This document shows, piece after piece, positions 9,237 to 18,268 of a DNA stretch of 31,913 nucleotides. The notes beneath the pieces are model-generated. The model did no database searches and was not told the origin of the DNA. It saw only the letters and a program-made list of their open reading frames with translations. The stretch's first letter is position 1; each line of letters opens with the position of its first letter. The stretch is from assembly GCA_037441225.1 (NCBI GenBank), contig JBBISU010000033.1, forward strand, positions 1 to 31,913. The letters run 5' to 3'. The DNA comes from JBBFMJ01 sp037441225. GTDB taxonomy: Bacteria; Acidobacteriota; Thermoanaerobaculia; UBA2201. The position numbers were made by a program, and so were the translations under genes.

Positions 9237-12200
9237 CTTCTGCTCCCACTTTTATTAAATTGCTTACACCAACTAAATTTTTATATTTTTCATCTTGAAT
9301 TAAGATAAAAAATTCTCCTTCTTTTTCTATAAGAATATTTAATTTTTTTATTCCACTTTCCTTTTTTTCAAAAGGAATTGGATTTTTTGAAAGGAAAGTT
9401 CCATCATTTAAATAAATCAATAATTTTCCATAGTAATTATTACATATTTTTTCTTCTTTTGAAGTAGCATAAACTATTATCTCAAACTCAGTTCCTTTCA
9501 ATACTTTCTCAGGGGCAGATATTCTAAAAGATTCAGTTATACAATCGCTTTCAAATTCCTTTCTTTTTAAAATTATACTATCAACTTTTTCAAATGAAAA
9601 ATCATATGGGGCATCCTTTTCTTTTACATAAACATAAAAACTCCCCTTTATTTCTTTTACCTCTTTTGTAAAAAATCTAAAAATCCAGAGCCCTTTTTCT
9701 TCTACTTTTAAAAATTTAAGGGAAATTTCTTTTATACCCCCTTCTTTCTTTTTAAATTTTATGAAACTTTCCAAAGTTTTACCTTTTTCATTTATTCCCT
9801 TCATTTTAATTACTCCATCAAATGGAAATATTTCCCCATAAATATCTTTTGCTAAAAGTTTTGCTTTTAACTCCTCCCCCAAATTTGCTTTATTTTCAAC
9901 TTCAATTTTAATCTCAGCAATTTCCTTTCTTTCTGGCATTTTGTATATTTTTGAAATTGTAAAGGGAAGAACAAAACCAATATAAAATCCCTTTTGCCTT
10001 AAAAATTTTTCCTGATAAAATTCTTCTTCAAATTCATCAAAATTATATCCTAAGAGCAATTTATTTTTTTCAAAATCTACTGAAATTCCAATTCCAAAAT
10101 TGTCTTTTTTATCTTCCTTTTCTTTATAATAATTGGAATTGAGATAAAAGGAAAAATTTTTGTATAAATAAATTTCAAATTTGCTATTGTAATAAAAATT
10201 TTCTGAAAAACTTGTACCTTGAAAGGAAATGTTTGCATTTTTGTATAAAAAATTTAAGCCAAAACTTATATCTTTTTTATTTTCACTTAAATCATTAAAA
10301 TTTTTCTCAAAATGCCCTTCAAAAAATAGTGTCAAAGGCGCTTTATTTAAGGGTCTGAAGCCAGAAAAAAAGTAAAGGTTTAAATTTCCTTCACTTGGAT
10401 TAAATATATAAAATTTTCTTTTTACGCCATAAAACCTTAAATCAAAAAAAGAAAAAAAATGCTTTAAAAATTCTATGTATTTTCTTGAAAATAGAAACAC
10501 TTTATATTCTGTTTCTTCTTTTAATTCTATTCTATATGAAAATTGCAAAAAAGAAAGATTATCATTTTCATAATTTATAGAAAAATCAAAGAAATCATCT
10601 TTTTTTCCTTTTAAATTTTTGGAGAACAAAAAATTCATATTTTCTCTTTGATAATTTAATTTAATTGAAGATGAATCTTTCAACTTTTCAAAGTTTAAAT
10701 TTAAATTATAATTTTTCCCCTTTATCAAAAAAGATAAAAAATGTGAATCAAAACCCTGTTGATAGCTTAAATCCCATAAATTTAAAATATAAGAAAGCCC
10801 TAAGAATAATTTTCTTTCTTTTTCTAAGTATCTTAAGGAACTTCTAATTTTATTTTCTTTAACTGGAATTTCCAAATAAAAATTATAAAATTTATTATCT
10901 TTTTCATTTTCAGTGTAAACAATTCCAACCTTTTGTCTTTTAATTTGAAACCAACTTCCAATTTCTTTTAATCCCTCTCCAATAGGAAAATTAGAGGGAT
11001 TTTTAAAACCTTTATCAATTTTTAAAATATAAAAAATGAAATCATTTTTTTTATAATCCAATCTAAAGCCGCTTCTTTTTTTCTCATTTATAGCATATGA
11101 ATAATCAATATATTTGTATTTACCAAATAGTTCAAAATATTTCTCTTTTTTTGGTTCTGCCTCAACTTGCATATATCTAAATCCATTATTCTTAAAAGAA
11201 AGTTCAAATCCATAAACAAAATTATTTAAATTTAAATCTTTTATTTCTTGCTGATATAAAATATTTAGATAAATGGGATCACCTGTAGGAGAAAGAGATG
11301 GTATTGGATTTGTAAGATTTAAAATACCATTTTTATAATCAATAAAATAATCAACATCCCTTTCCAATTGCTTTTGATATAATATTTTTTCTTCAAAATC
11401 TCTTTGCCTTATTTCCATAATAACATTTTCAGAAAAATATAATACTGGCTTATACATTAAATAAAATGGACCAATTGTATCATTTCCCTTAAATGTTTCT
11501 CTTATCTTTTTACCAATAAATCTTTCAGCAAAAATATTTAAGGAATAATTTTTTTTATTTAAAGATATAGAGGCACCTTCTGAATTATAAAAATATTTTA
11601 AGAAATAACTTTCCAAAAAAAATCCTCTTTTAAACCCATAATCTATTGATAATTCCTTTTCAAGATTTTGAAATTTAAGTGAAAATTTTCTTTTAAATTT
11701 TGATTCCTCTTTTTCAAATGACTTATCGCCATAAATTGGGTAATACCATATTTGCCTTGACATTTCATTTAAATAATTTTTTAAAGATACTTCATTTGAA
11801 TTATATGAGATTTCAAAAAAATAATTTTCTTTAAAATACTCTGAGAAAAGATGAAAATCTTTCGTTAAAATTCCTTCTCTTCCAAAAAATATATAAGGAA
11901 AAAACCATAAAGAATTGCTTCTTTCCTTATTTATTTCCTTTAAAGGGATTGAAATGTTTAAGGATTCAAAAGGATTGAGATAAACATTTTTATATAAAGA
12001 AATTCCTCCATTATAGTTTAAATATATACCATACCATCCTGGAAGCAGACCTTTAAATGAAAACATTCCTTTATTATCGGTCAATATTTTTCTTCCATTT
12101 GAAAGAATTATTTCAATGTTTTCAAGTCCTGCTTCATCTTCTTGTCTTAAACCATCATTGTTTAAATCAAAAAAAACATTTCCAATTATTGCCCCTCTGC

Positions 12201-12975
12201 CTTTGAAAATTTTATATGGAAATGAAAAATAAAAAGGGAAAAGAAAGTTAAAATACTGTCCATCTTTGAAACCTTCCACCTCTGTTGATGTATTTAAAAT
12301 TTCATCCTTTAAAGATAAAAAAACGAGATAGTTTACAGATAATTTTTCTTTTGGTTTGATTTCATCTATTTGCCACTCAATAATTTCTTCACTTACCTTT
12401 AATGGGAAAAAATCCAATGCCTTATCTATTCTTCCACCTTCTTCAATTTTTTCTTTTATTTTTAATTTACTTACAGGATTTTCACTTTCATTTTCAATTA
12501 TAACATTTACCTTTAGCAGAGAATCTTTAATCTTTTTATAATTTTTCTTTATAATAATTGGCATTTCTTGTTTCTTTTCTCTTTTCATTTGCAAATTTTC
12601 TAATTCTAAGTTAAGTATTAAAGAATAATGTCCTTTTTTTAAGATATATGGCTTTTCTATTTTTAAATCAAATTTTAAAATTCCTTCCCTTGCTGAAAAT
12701 CCTTCAAATTTTAATGGTTTATTTGAAAAGATTGGATGCCATATATTTTCTAAGTTGCATCTTAAAAACAATACTGGAACATCTAAAAAAAATTCTTCCC
12801 TTAAATTTTCATCTCTTTTCAAAATTTTATTTTCAATCCTTAAGGACCAATTTTTTTCTTTTAAAACTTTTAATTCAAATATATTTAAGTATATCTGCAC
12901 TTCATCTAAATCTTTCACAGGAAAAAGATTTAACTTTAAAGTGTCATATTCAAAAAAATCAAAATTGTTTAGCAT
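9223..12975 (-). CDS. Large SdrD-B-domain outer-membrane beta-barrel protein (usher-like role possible)
   Basis: 1250 aa. Residues about 150-225 resemble a DUF11-type Ig domain. Residues about 263-345 are an SdrD B-like/carboxypeptidase-regulatory domain with the calcium-loop motif DLNNDGLRQEDE. Residues about 355-1010 are a long series of alternating aromatic/polar strands ending in short turns, as in an outer-membrane barrel. They include YPIYGD and DVDYFIDYKNGILNL, motifs I associate with an uncharacterised family of SdrB/DUF11 outer-membrane proteins. A C-terminal Ig-like region follows (about 1020-1250). The operon also encodes secreted pilin-like subunits and a pilus-chaperone-like protein, so an usher-like export or anchoring role is plausible but unproven; there is no sequence match to classical FimD/PapC that I can see. 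No normal signal peptide precedes this start. See the T10 tract at 12976-12985, which may hide the true N-terminus. Confidence 0.8.
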   Translation of the reverse strand: MLNNFDFFEYDTLKLNLFPVKDLDEVQIYLNIFELKVLKEKNWSLRIENKILKRDENLREEFFLDVPVLFLRCNLENIWHPIFSNKPLKFEGFSAREGILKFDLKIEKPYILKKGHYSLILNLELENLQMKREKKQEMPIIIKKNYKKIKDSLLKVNVIIENESENPVSKLKIKEKIEEGGRIDKALDFFPLKVSEEIIEWQIDEIKPKEKLSVNYLVFLSLKDEILNTSTEVEGFKDGQYFNFLFPFYFSFPYKIFKGRGAIIGNVFFDLNNDGLRQEDEAGLENIEIILSNGRKILTDNKGMFSFKGLLPGWYGIYLNYNGGISLYKNVYLNPFESLNISIPLKEINKERSNSLWFFPYIFFGREGILTKDFHLFSEYFKENYFFEISYNSNEVSLKNYLNEMSRQIWYYPIYGDKSFEKEESKFKRKFSLKFQNLEKELSIDYGFKRGFFLESYFLKYFYNSEGASISLNKKNYSLNIFAERFIGKKIRETFKGNDTIGPFYLMYKPVLYFSENVIMEIRQRDFEEKILYQKQLERDVDYFIDYKNGILNLTNPIPSLSPTGDPIYLNILYQQEIKDLNLNNFVYGFELSFKNNGFRYMQVEAEPKKEKYFELFGKYKYIDYSYAINEKKRSGFRLDYKKNDFIFYILKIDKGFKNPSNFPIGEGLKEIGSWFQIKRQKVGIVYTENEKDNKFYNFYLEIPVKENKIRSSLRYLEKERKLFLGLSYILNLWDLSYQQGFDSHFLSFLIKGKNYNLNLNFEKLKDSSSIKLNYQRENMNFLFSKNLKGKKDDFFDFSINYENDNLSFLQFSYRIELKEETEYKVFLFSRKYIEFLKHFFSFFDLRFYGVKRKFYIFNPSEGNLNLYFFSGFRPLNKAPLTLFFEGHFEKNFNDLSENKKDISFGLNFLYKNANISFQGTSFSENFYYNSKFEIYLYKNFSFYLNSNYYKEKEDKKDNFGIGISVDFEKNKLLLGYNFDEFEEEFYQEKFLRQKGFYIGFVLPFTISKIYKMPERKEIAEIKIEVENKANLGEELKAKLLAKDIYGEIFPFDGVIKMKGINEKGKTLESFIKFKKKEGGIKEISLKFLKVEEKGLWIFRFFTKEVKEIKGSFYVYVKEKDAPYDFSFEKVDSIILKRKEFESDCITESFRISAPEKVLKGTEFEIIVYATSKEEKICNNYYGKLLIYLNDGTFLSKNPIPFEKKESGIKKLNILIEKEGEFFILIQDEKYKNLVGVSNLIKVGAEDGQF

Positions 12976-12985
12976 AAAAAAAAAA
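12976..12985 (-). repeat. T10 homopolymer tract at the barrel gene start
   Basis: On the coding strand ten T residues directly precede the annotated ATG of the barrel gene. An earlier ATG at 12997, overlapping the upstream stop as ATGA and preceded by AAAAAGGAG, opens MIFLFFFYAKQF and then stops. Losing one T (or gaining two) would fuse this hydrophobic start in frame to MLNNFDFF. The tract is therefore either a sequencing error or a slippage switch. Confidence 0.6.
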
Positions 12986-12993
12986 TAAAAATA

Positions 12994-13323
12994 TCATAAA
13001 CTCCTTTTTACCCTAATTATTGAAATATAATAAAACAAATTTGATATACAAAACACTAAAATAGAAAGTAAAAGAAAGGCATAATAAATTGATTCAAAAA
13101 AAATAAAATTCTTTATTTTCAAAAAATATGGAAGTGGAATAGAAATAAATGATAAAGTTAAAAAAATGAATGAAAAATAGTAAAGTTTATAAAATTTACG
13201 AATTCCTAATGTATATGAAAGGTACCTGCCTATTTTTAAGAAAAAATAATTTAAATAAGAAATATAAAATAAAACAATTAAAATGAAGAAACTTTGAAAA
13301 ATTAATTCCCATAAACTCTTCAC
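12994..13323 (-). CDS. Small membrane protein, three predicted helices
   Basis: 109 aa of unknown family, almost entirely hydrophobic with segments near residues 7-29, 47-68 and 77-102 and a short basic tail (RVKRSL). It overlaps the upstream 98-aa membrane protein gene by four bases and lies directly before the barrel gene, so it is an operon member. Size, hydrophobicity and pairing with a similar neighbour suggest that the two work together in the inner membrane, perhaps as the membrane part of the adjacent histidine kinase, which has no membrane helices. That is inference from position only. Confidence 0.7.
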   Translation of the reverse strand: MKSLWELIFQSFFILIVLFYISYLNYFFLKIGRYLSYTLGIRKFYKLYYFSFIFLTLSFISIPLPYFLKIKNFIFFESIYYAFLLLSILVFCISNLFYYISIIRVKRSL

Positions 13324-13616
13324 CTTCTAAATACCCTCCTTTCAAGTAAAATTAAAAAATAAATTAAAAAACAAGAAGAGATGCCACTAAAATAAATAAG
13401 CCATTCAAAGGAATCCTTATGATATATAGATGGAAAAACAATAATAGAGGATATAGAACTAAAGGCAAAGTAAAAATTTTTAAGAGGTAGTTTCAAATTA
13501 TATTTTTTTGAAAAAAAAGAAGAAATTAAGGAAACAACAAAAGAAGATAAAAGAATAAGCAAAAAGGTTAAAAATTTCAAAATAATATTTAACTTTATAA
13601 AAAAAATATTCTCCAT
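13320..13616 (-). CDS. Small membrane protein, three predicted helices
   Basis: 98 aa of unknown family. Hydrophobic segments lie near residues 10-34, 45-62 and 70-90, with a basic C-terminus (ERRVFRR), consistent with a small inner-membrane protein. The gene starts three bases after the stop of the hybrid histidine kinase and overlaps the next membrane protein gene by four bases. I recognise no family motif. Together with the following 109-aa protein it may give the soluble kinase upstream a membrane docking partner; this is a guess from gene order. Confidence 0.7.
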   Translation of the reverse strand: MENIFFIKLNIILKFLTFLLILLSSFVVSLISSFFSKKYNLKLPLKNFYFAFSSISSIIVFPSIYHKDSFEWLIYFSGISSCFLIYFLILLERRVFRR

Positions 13617-13618
13617 TA

Positions 13619-14932
13619 TTAGTCCCCTTTGAGCAAATTTTTTACATCTGCAAGTAATTTTTTCAATTCAAAGGGCTTATTAATAAATAAATCAACCTTT
13701 AATATATCTAAAACAATTGAATGGTCTAAAAGGCTTGTTGCACCTGAAATTACAATAATCTTTGGCTTTTTTTTAAAATTTTTTAAACTCTTTAAAAGTT
13801 CCCAGCCAGTTCCATCTGGCATCATCAAATCAGTAATTATTAAATCAGGCAAAAAATTTTCAAGTATTTTTAATGCCTCTTTTCCTGAGGATGAAACTTT
13901 TACCTCATAGCCAGAAATTTCCAAAAAATTCCTCGTAACTTCCTGCAAATCTAAATCATCCTCTACTAAAAGTATTTTTTTTCTTAAAATTTCTATTGCA
14001 GGAAATGAAAAGAAAAAGGTTGTTTTTCCTTCCTTTGAAATAAAATCAATTTTCCCTTCATGTTTTTCAATTATTTTTTTTGAAATTGCAAGTCCTAAAC
14101 CCAGCCCTTTTTCTTGTCCTGTATGGTAATAGGGTAAAAATATTTTCTCCCTTTCCTCATCTTTGATTTCTTTTCCATCATTTGTTATAGAAATTATTGC
14201 AAAATTTTTATTATCTTCTTCTTCAATTTTTATTTCAAGGTATATATTCCCAGTTATGCTATGCCTTATTGCATTTAGAATTATGTTTGTATAAACTTGA
14301 GTAAGTTTTGATTGATCTCCATAACCATAATATTTTTTTACTTTTTCATCAATTTCTTTAAATACCTTTATATTTACTTTTTTTGATAGTAAAATAGAAT
14401 CAATTGTTTCATTAAAAAATTTATCCAATGAAAAAACTTTAAATTCTAATTTGTCTGTTTCTTTTTCAATTGCTTGCATATTAAATGTTTCTTCAATCAA
14501 ATCCTTCATTCTTTTGCAATTTCTTAAAGCAATTTCTAAATAACCTTTTTGCTTTTCATTTAAATCACCTAATACACCATCAAAAATTGTCTCACAAGCA
14601 CCAGTTACAGTTGATAAGGGAACTCTAATCTCATGTGATAAATATGAAAGCAACTCGGTTTCTTTTTTTTCTTCTTCAATAAGTGTAATAATGGTTAAAT
14701 TATTAAAAATTGTTTTTTTTATAATAAGTTTTTTCCCTAAAATTTTAATAACTTCCCTTTCTTTAATTTCATTCATAGATTTTCCAATTCTCCCTTGTAT
14801 TGCCCCTAAATTTACAATATCCTCTTCTAATTTCAAACCCAAAAACTTTTTTGAAAAATTATTGATAAATTTTAATTTATTGTTTTCAAGGACAATAATT
14901 CCAAAAGGGACTGCTTCTAAGATTTCTTTCAT
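13619..14932 (-). CDS. Hybrid histidine kinase (PAS-HisKA-HATPase-receiver)
   Basis: 437 aa, soluble. A short PAS-like domain (residues 1-85) is followed by the HisKA dimerisation helix with the phospho-acceptor His100 in LSYLSHEIRVPLS. The ATPase domain has the N box (Asn220 in NIILNAIRHS), the G1 box (NDGKEI, Asp252) and the G2 box (GLGLGLAI). The C-terminal receiver has the acidic pair in VEDD, phospho-acceptor Asp368 (LIITDLMMPDG) and Lys419. All catalytic residues are intact. There is no membrane segment, so it senses a cytoplasmic signal or docks on the two small membrane proteins encoded next. It overlaps the upstream kinase gene by four bases (ATGA). A plausible output is the sigma-54 regulator at 25484-26836, but its partner cannot be proved from sequence. 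Confidence 0.92.
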   Translation of the reverse strand: MKEILEAVPFGIIVLENNKLKFINNFSKKFLGLKLEEDIVNLGAIQGRIGKSMNEIKEREVIKILGKKLIIKKTIFNNLTIITLIEEEKKETELLSYLSHEIRVPLSTVTGACETIFDGVLGDLNEKQKGYLEIALRNCKRMKDLIEETFNMQAIEKETDKLEFKVFSLDKFFNETIDSILLSKKVNIKVFKEIDEKVKKYYGYGDQSKLTQVYTNIILNAIRHSITGNIYLEIKIEEEDNKNFAIISITNDGKEIKDEEREKIFLPYYHTGQEKGLGLGLAISKKIIEKHEGKIDFISKEGKTTFFFSFPAIEILRKKILLVEDDLDLQEVTRNFLEISGYEVKVSSSGKEALKILENFLPDLIITDLMMPDGTGWELLKSLKNFKKKPKIIVISGATSLLDHSIVLDILKVDLFINKPFELKKLLADVKNLLKGD

Positions 14933-16938
14933 AAGACAACACTCCTTAAAGCATCTTCTACTTCCTTCATACTTGAAAACCTCTTTTCTTTTTCTTTTTC
15001 AAGCATTTTTAAAATAATTTTTTCAAGTTCTTGGGGAATCTTTTCATTTAATTGCCTTGGTGGAACTGGTTTGCTTTGGATTTGTTTTAGGGCAATTGAA
15101 ATTTTACTACTTCCCTTAAAAGGAATATCTCCACAGAAAATCTCATAAAAAACAACACCTAATGAATAAATATCAGACCTTTCATCAACTTTTTTTGAAC
15201 ACAATTGTTCAGGAGACATATATTCAGGGGTACCAAAAACCTCATCTGAATAGTGGGAAATGTTTATATTTGATTCATCAAAAACCTTAGCAATCCCAAA
15301 ATCAAGTATTTTTATTTGATTAGAATTTGTTATCATAATATTATCTGGTTTTATATCTCTGTGAAGCACACCAATAGAATGGGCATATGAAAATACATTT
15401 GCCAAGTTTTTTGCATAAATTATACCTAATGAAATAGGAATTGCACCTTTGTTTTTGAGGATTTCTCTTAAAGTTCTCCCATCTACATATTCTTGGGTTA
15501 TAAATTTTAACTCTCCAACTTCCCAAAAATCATAAATCCTTACAATTGAAGGGTTTGTAAGTTTTCTTGCAATTTTCACTTCTTCTTTAAATTTGCTTAC
15601 AAATTTAAGGTCTTCAATCAAAGTTTTTTTCAAAAATTTTAATACTACTTTTTCATTTAACTCCAAGTCATCTGCAAGAAATATCTTTCCCATCCCCCCC
15701 TCACCAATATCTTTAATTAAATTAAATCTATTTGAAATTACATAGTTTGGTTTTAATTGATCATAAGATGAAATTGTGCTTTCCTGCCTTGGAATATTTT
15801 CTAAGGAATATCTAATTGACTTTTCTGTTTTTAAATCTAAGTTTAAAAAAAGGTAAATTTTTGATATTAAAATGTCCAAATCCAATGGTTTTGAAAGTAA
15901 ATCATTTGCACCTAATGCAAGGGCTTTTTTGATTGTAAATGCATCGCTTTTTGAAGAAATGAAAATAAAAGGAATATTTTGTAATTCTTTTTTATTTTTT
16001 ATTTTATCCAAAAATGAAAAACCATCCATACCAGGAAGAACAAGATTTGAAAGAACTGTATCAAATTTTTCTTTATCAAGCAATTTTAATCCTTCATTTG
16101 CACTTTCTTCCCAAAATACTTCAAATCCACTGTTTTCAAGCCTTAATTTGATAAGTGGTGCATCCTTTTCTTGATCTACTAAAAGAATTTTTTTGCCTAC
16201 ACTGACCTTTTTTTTCTCCACAATTGAAATCAATTTTTCAACAATGAATGGATCAAAATTTTGTTTCCTTAAAAGATCTAAGTTTTTTTCTTCTATGTAA
16301 AACTCACAAACCTTTAAAATTTTTACCAATATAGAATCACTTTTTTTGACATCCCACAAAAATAATTTATCAATAATATTAGTTGGTAAACCTATAAAAA
16401 ACTCATAAAGCAAAAATTCAACCCTTGAAGGAGTTATCTCTCTTGTGGAGTATTCATTTTTTTTAGAATAAATTTCAAAAAGAATATTTTTTATATTTTT
16501 AAATGAAATCATAATTTTTAAATCCCTTATTTCCTCATTTCTTATATTTAAACTCCTTGCCAAATTTTCTGCTAAAATTAAAATTGAATTTTTTTTGTCA
16601 ACAGAAATGTTATTCATTAAATCAAATAATTTTCCAAGGCAAATACATATATCTGCATATATTTCAAAATCCTCATCTGTTTTCTTATAATTTTGGAGGA
16701 GATCTTTGAAATTATTTATGTAAATGTAATTTTCTTTAACTTCTTTTTTTTCATTAGATATTAAAAAAACTTTATCAAATTTATTGCTTTCCTTTTCCAG
16801 GTCTTTTATTATTTCAACATCTATTTTTTCTTGAAAAATTATTTGCCTTAAACAAGAAAGAATTACGGGATTTTCACAAAATATCCCTATTTTTTCTTTT
16901 TTCTCCATTTTGTATAATGACTTAAATCTCTCATCCAT
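14929..16938 (-). CDS. Degenerate receiver fused to a Ser/Thr protein kinase
   Basis: 669 aa. Residues 1-245 are helical; the stretch ILAENLARSLNIRNEEIRDL resembles the start of an HD-GYP-type helical bundle but without its metal ligands. A receiver domain covers about 249-368: Asp255 and Lys350 are kept, but the phospho-acceptor position is Asn298 (VLSNLVLPGMDG). The Hanks-type kinase domain (about 404-669) is complete, with the glycine loop GEGGMG (412-417), Lys434, HRDIKPDN (catalytic Asp528), DFG (Asp546) and the GTPEYMSPEQ activation segment. No membrane helix or PASTA repeats are seen. The start at 16938 has GGAG six bases upstream. The kinase should be active while the receiver probably acts as a docking or constitutive module. 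Targets are unknown; the flanking HD-like and LYRDGLRE proteins are candidates. Confidence 0.9.
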   Translation of the reverse strand: MDERFKSLYKMEKKEKIGIFCENPVILSCLRQIIFQEKIDVEIIKDLEKESNKFDKVFLISNEKKEVKENYIYINNFKDLLQNYKKTDEDFEIYADICICLGKLFDLMNNISVDKKNSILILAENLARSLNIRNEEIRDLKIMISFKNIKNILFEIYSKKNEYSTREITPSRVEFLLYEFFIGLPTNIIDKLFLWDVKKSDSILVKILKVCEFYIEEKNLDLLRKQNFDPFIVEKLISIVEKKKVSVGKKILLVDQEKDAPLIKLRLENSGFEVFWEESANEGLKLLDKEKFDTVLSNLVLPGMDGFSFLDKIKNKKELQNIPFIFISSKSDAFTIKKALALGANDLLSKPLDLDILISKIYLFLNLDLKTEKSIRYSLENIPRQESTISSYDQLKPNYVISNRFNLIKDIGEGGMGKIFLADDLELNEKVVLKFLKKTLIEDLKFVSKFKEEVKIARKLTNPSIVRIYDFWEVGELKFITQEYVDGRTLREILKNKGAIPISLGIIYAKNLANVFSYAHSIGVLHRDIKPDNIMITNSNQIKILDFGIAKVFDESNINISHYSDEVFGTPEYMSPEQLCSKKVDERSDIYSLGVVFYEIFCGDIPFKGSSKISIALKQIQSKPVPPRQLNEKIPQELEKIILKMLEKEKEKRFSSMKEVEDALRSVVL

Positions 16939-18265
16939 TTTGCTCTCCTAAGAATATAGTAAAAAAACTTTTGCCAACATCATAAGGATTAATTGTAGAC
17001 AAAATATACCTTTTTTCTCCTTCCTTTAAAAGATCTACTACCTCACCTGTTTCAATTATCTCTACAATTGGGGCTTTGCTTCTTTTTACATCCCCACCCC
17101 CTAAGAGGACCAAGCCTTTTTCTCCAGAGGAAAGCAATACAAAAGCACCACTTGGGTAAATTCCCATCATATTAACAAAAACCTTTAATAATCTTTCATC
17201 ATATATTTTCCTGTTATCTTGAAGAAATTTTAATGCCTCATCTGGCAAAAGACATCTGCCTTGAAAATCAAAGGTAGTCAATTTATCATAATCTGAGCAA
17301 ATTTTTATTATCCTGCTAAACAAATGCTTTTCTTCCCAACTTATATTGTAATTTAAATTAGAATTTTCAAAAGTTACAATTGTTCTATAAATGACTGAAG
17401 GACTTAAAGAATTTAAATTTAAAATGTTTTTAATTGAGAAAATTTCATCTTCAATATAAAAAACTGAAGTTATCCCAAGGTTTAAAAGTTTATCTTTTGT
17501 AAGCCCAATTTTTTGCCCAAGAGCAATTGATAAAATTGATGTGTTTACATTGTGAGTTGATTCTTTTTTTTCAGGATTTTTAACTTGCGCAAGGGCTAAA
17601 AATGTATGATCCTCTTCTTTACATATATCAATAAAATTTTGAATTATTCTATACAATTTTGAAATATAAAATTCTCTTTTAGAAGATGACTTTTGTTCTT
17701 CCTTTATTTTTTCACACAAAACAACTGCCTTAGAGTAATTTATAAAGGTATATAATCTTTTATCTAAATTTGCTTTTTTATAACTTGTAGTTTCCCTTCT
17801 CATCTTTTCTACTGTCAAAGGCAGATTTTCCTTTTCAATTTCTGCTTTTATTTTTTCATAATCTTTTAAATTCGAATAAACAAAAATTGAAAGAAATTTA
17901 AATATATCTTCTTGTCTTAAACTTCCTTTAAATAAAATTGCTTCAATTTGTCTTTCTTCAAAAAATTTAAATATATCTTTTGCATATTCAAATTCCTCTG
18001 AGGTAAATTTGATTCTATTTTTATTATAAAATAATGTGTTATCTTTGTACTCAAGATTTATATTGTTTTCTTTTAAAAGTAATTCATTTAAACAGTCCAA
18101 AAAATTTTTTATAGGGGTTAAGAGGGCTTGATTGTTTATTTTATGAAAATGAGCATTTTTTATGAGTTGGAAAAATCTATAGAAAAAACTGATTGCTTCA
18201 TCTTTTAATTCTTCCCCATCTTTTTTTAATGTTAAATACTTCAAAGTTATTCTTGTTTCATCCAT
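16931..18265 (-). CDS. Degenerate HD-GYP-like signalling protein lacking the HD motif
   Basis: 444 aa. The N-terminal half is helical. From about residue 200 the protein follows the pattern of HD-GYP-like proteins: HTFLALAQVKN, then HNVNTSILSIALGQKIGL (His238), then a segment where the HD motif (LLHDIGK) should be but which reads ITSVFYIEDE (266-274). The GYP loop is missing too, while SRIIKICSDYDKLT (about 317-330), the usual helix after the GYP loop, is kept. A c-di-GMP phosphodiesterase activity is therefore unlikely and a binding or scaffold role more likely. The gene lies between the LYRDGLRE protein and the Ser/Thr kinase, a trio I associate with delta-proteobacterial and acidobacterial genomes. 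The ATG is preceded by AAGGAG. Confidence 0.8.
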   Translation of the reverse strand: MDETRITLKYLTLKKDGEELKDEAISFFYRFFQLIKNAHFHKINNQALLTPIKNFLDCLNELLLKENNINLEYKDNTLFYNKNRIKFTSEEFEYAKDIFKFFEERQIEAILFKGSLRQEDIFKFLSIFVYSNLKDYEKIKAEIEKENLPLTVEKMRRETTSYKKANLDKRLYTFINYSKAVVLCEKIKEEQKSSSKREFYISKLYRIIQNFIDICKEEDHTFLALAQVKNPEKKESTHNVNTSILSIALGQKIGLTKDKLLNLGITSVFYIEDEIFSIKNILNLNSLSPSVIYRTIVTFENSNLNYNISWEEKHLFSRIIKICSDYDKLTTFDFQGRCLLPDEALKFLQDNRKIYDERLLKVFVNMMGIYPSGAFVLLSSGEKGLVLLGGGDVKRSKAPIVEIIETGEVVDLLKEGEKRYILSTINPYDVGKSFFTIFLGEQNG

Positions 18266-18268
18266 TTT

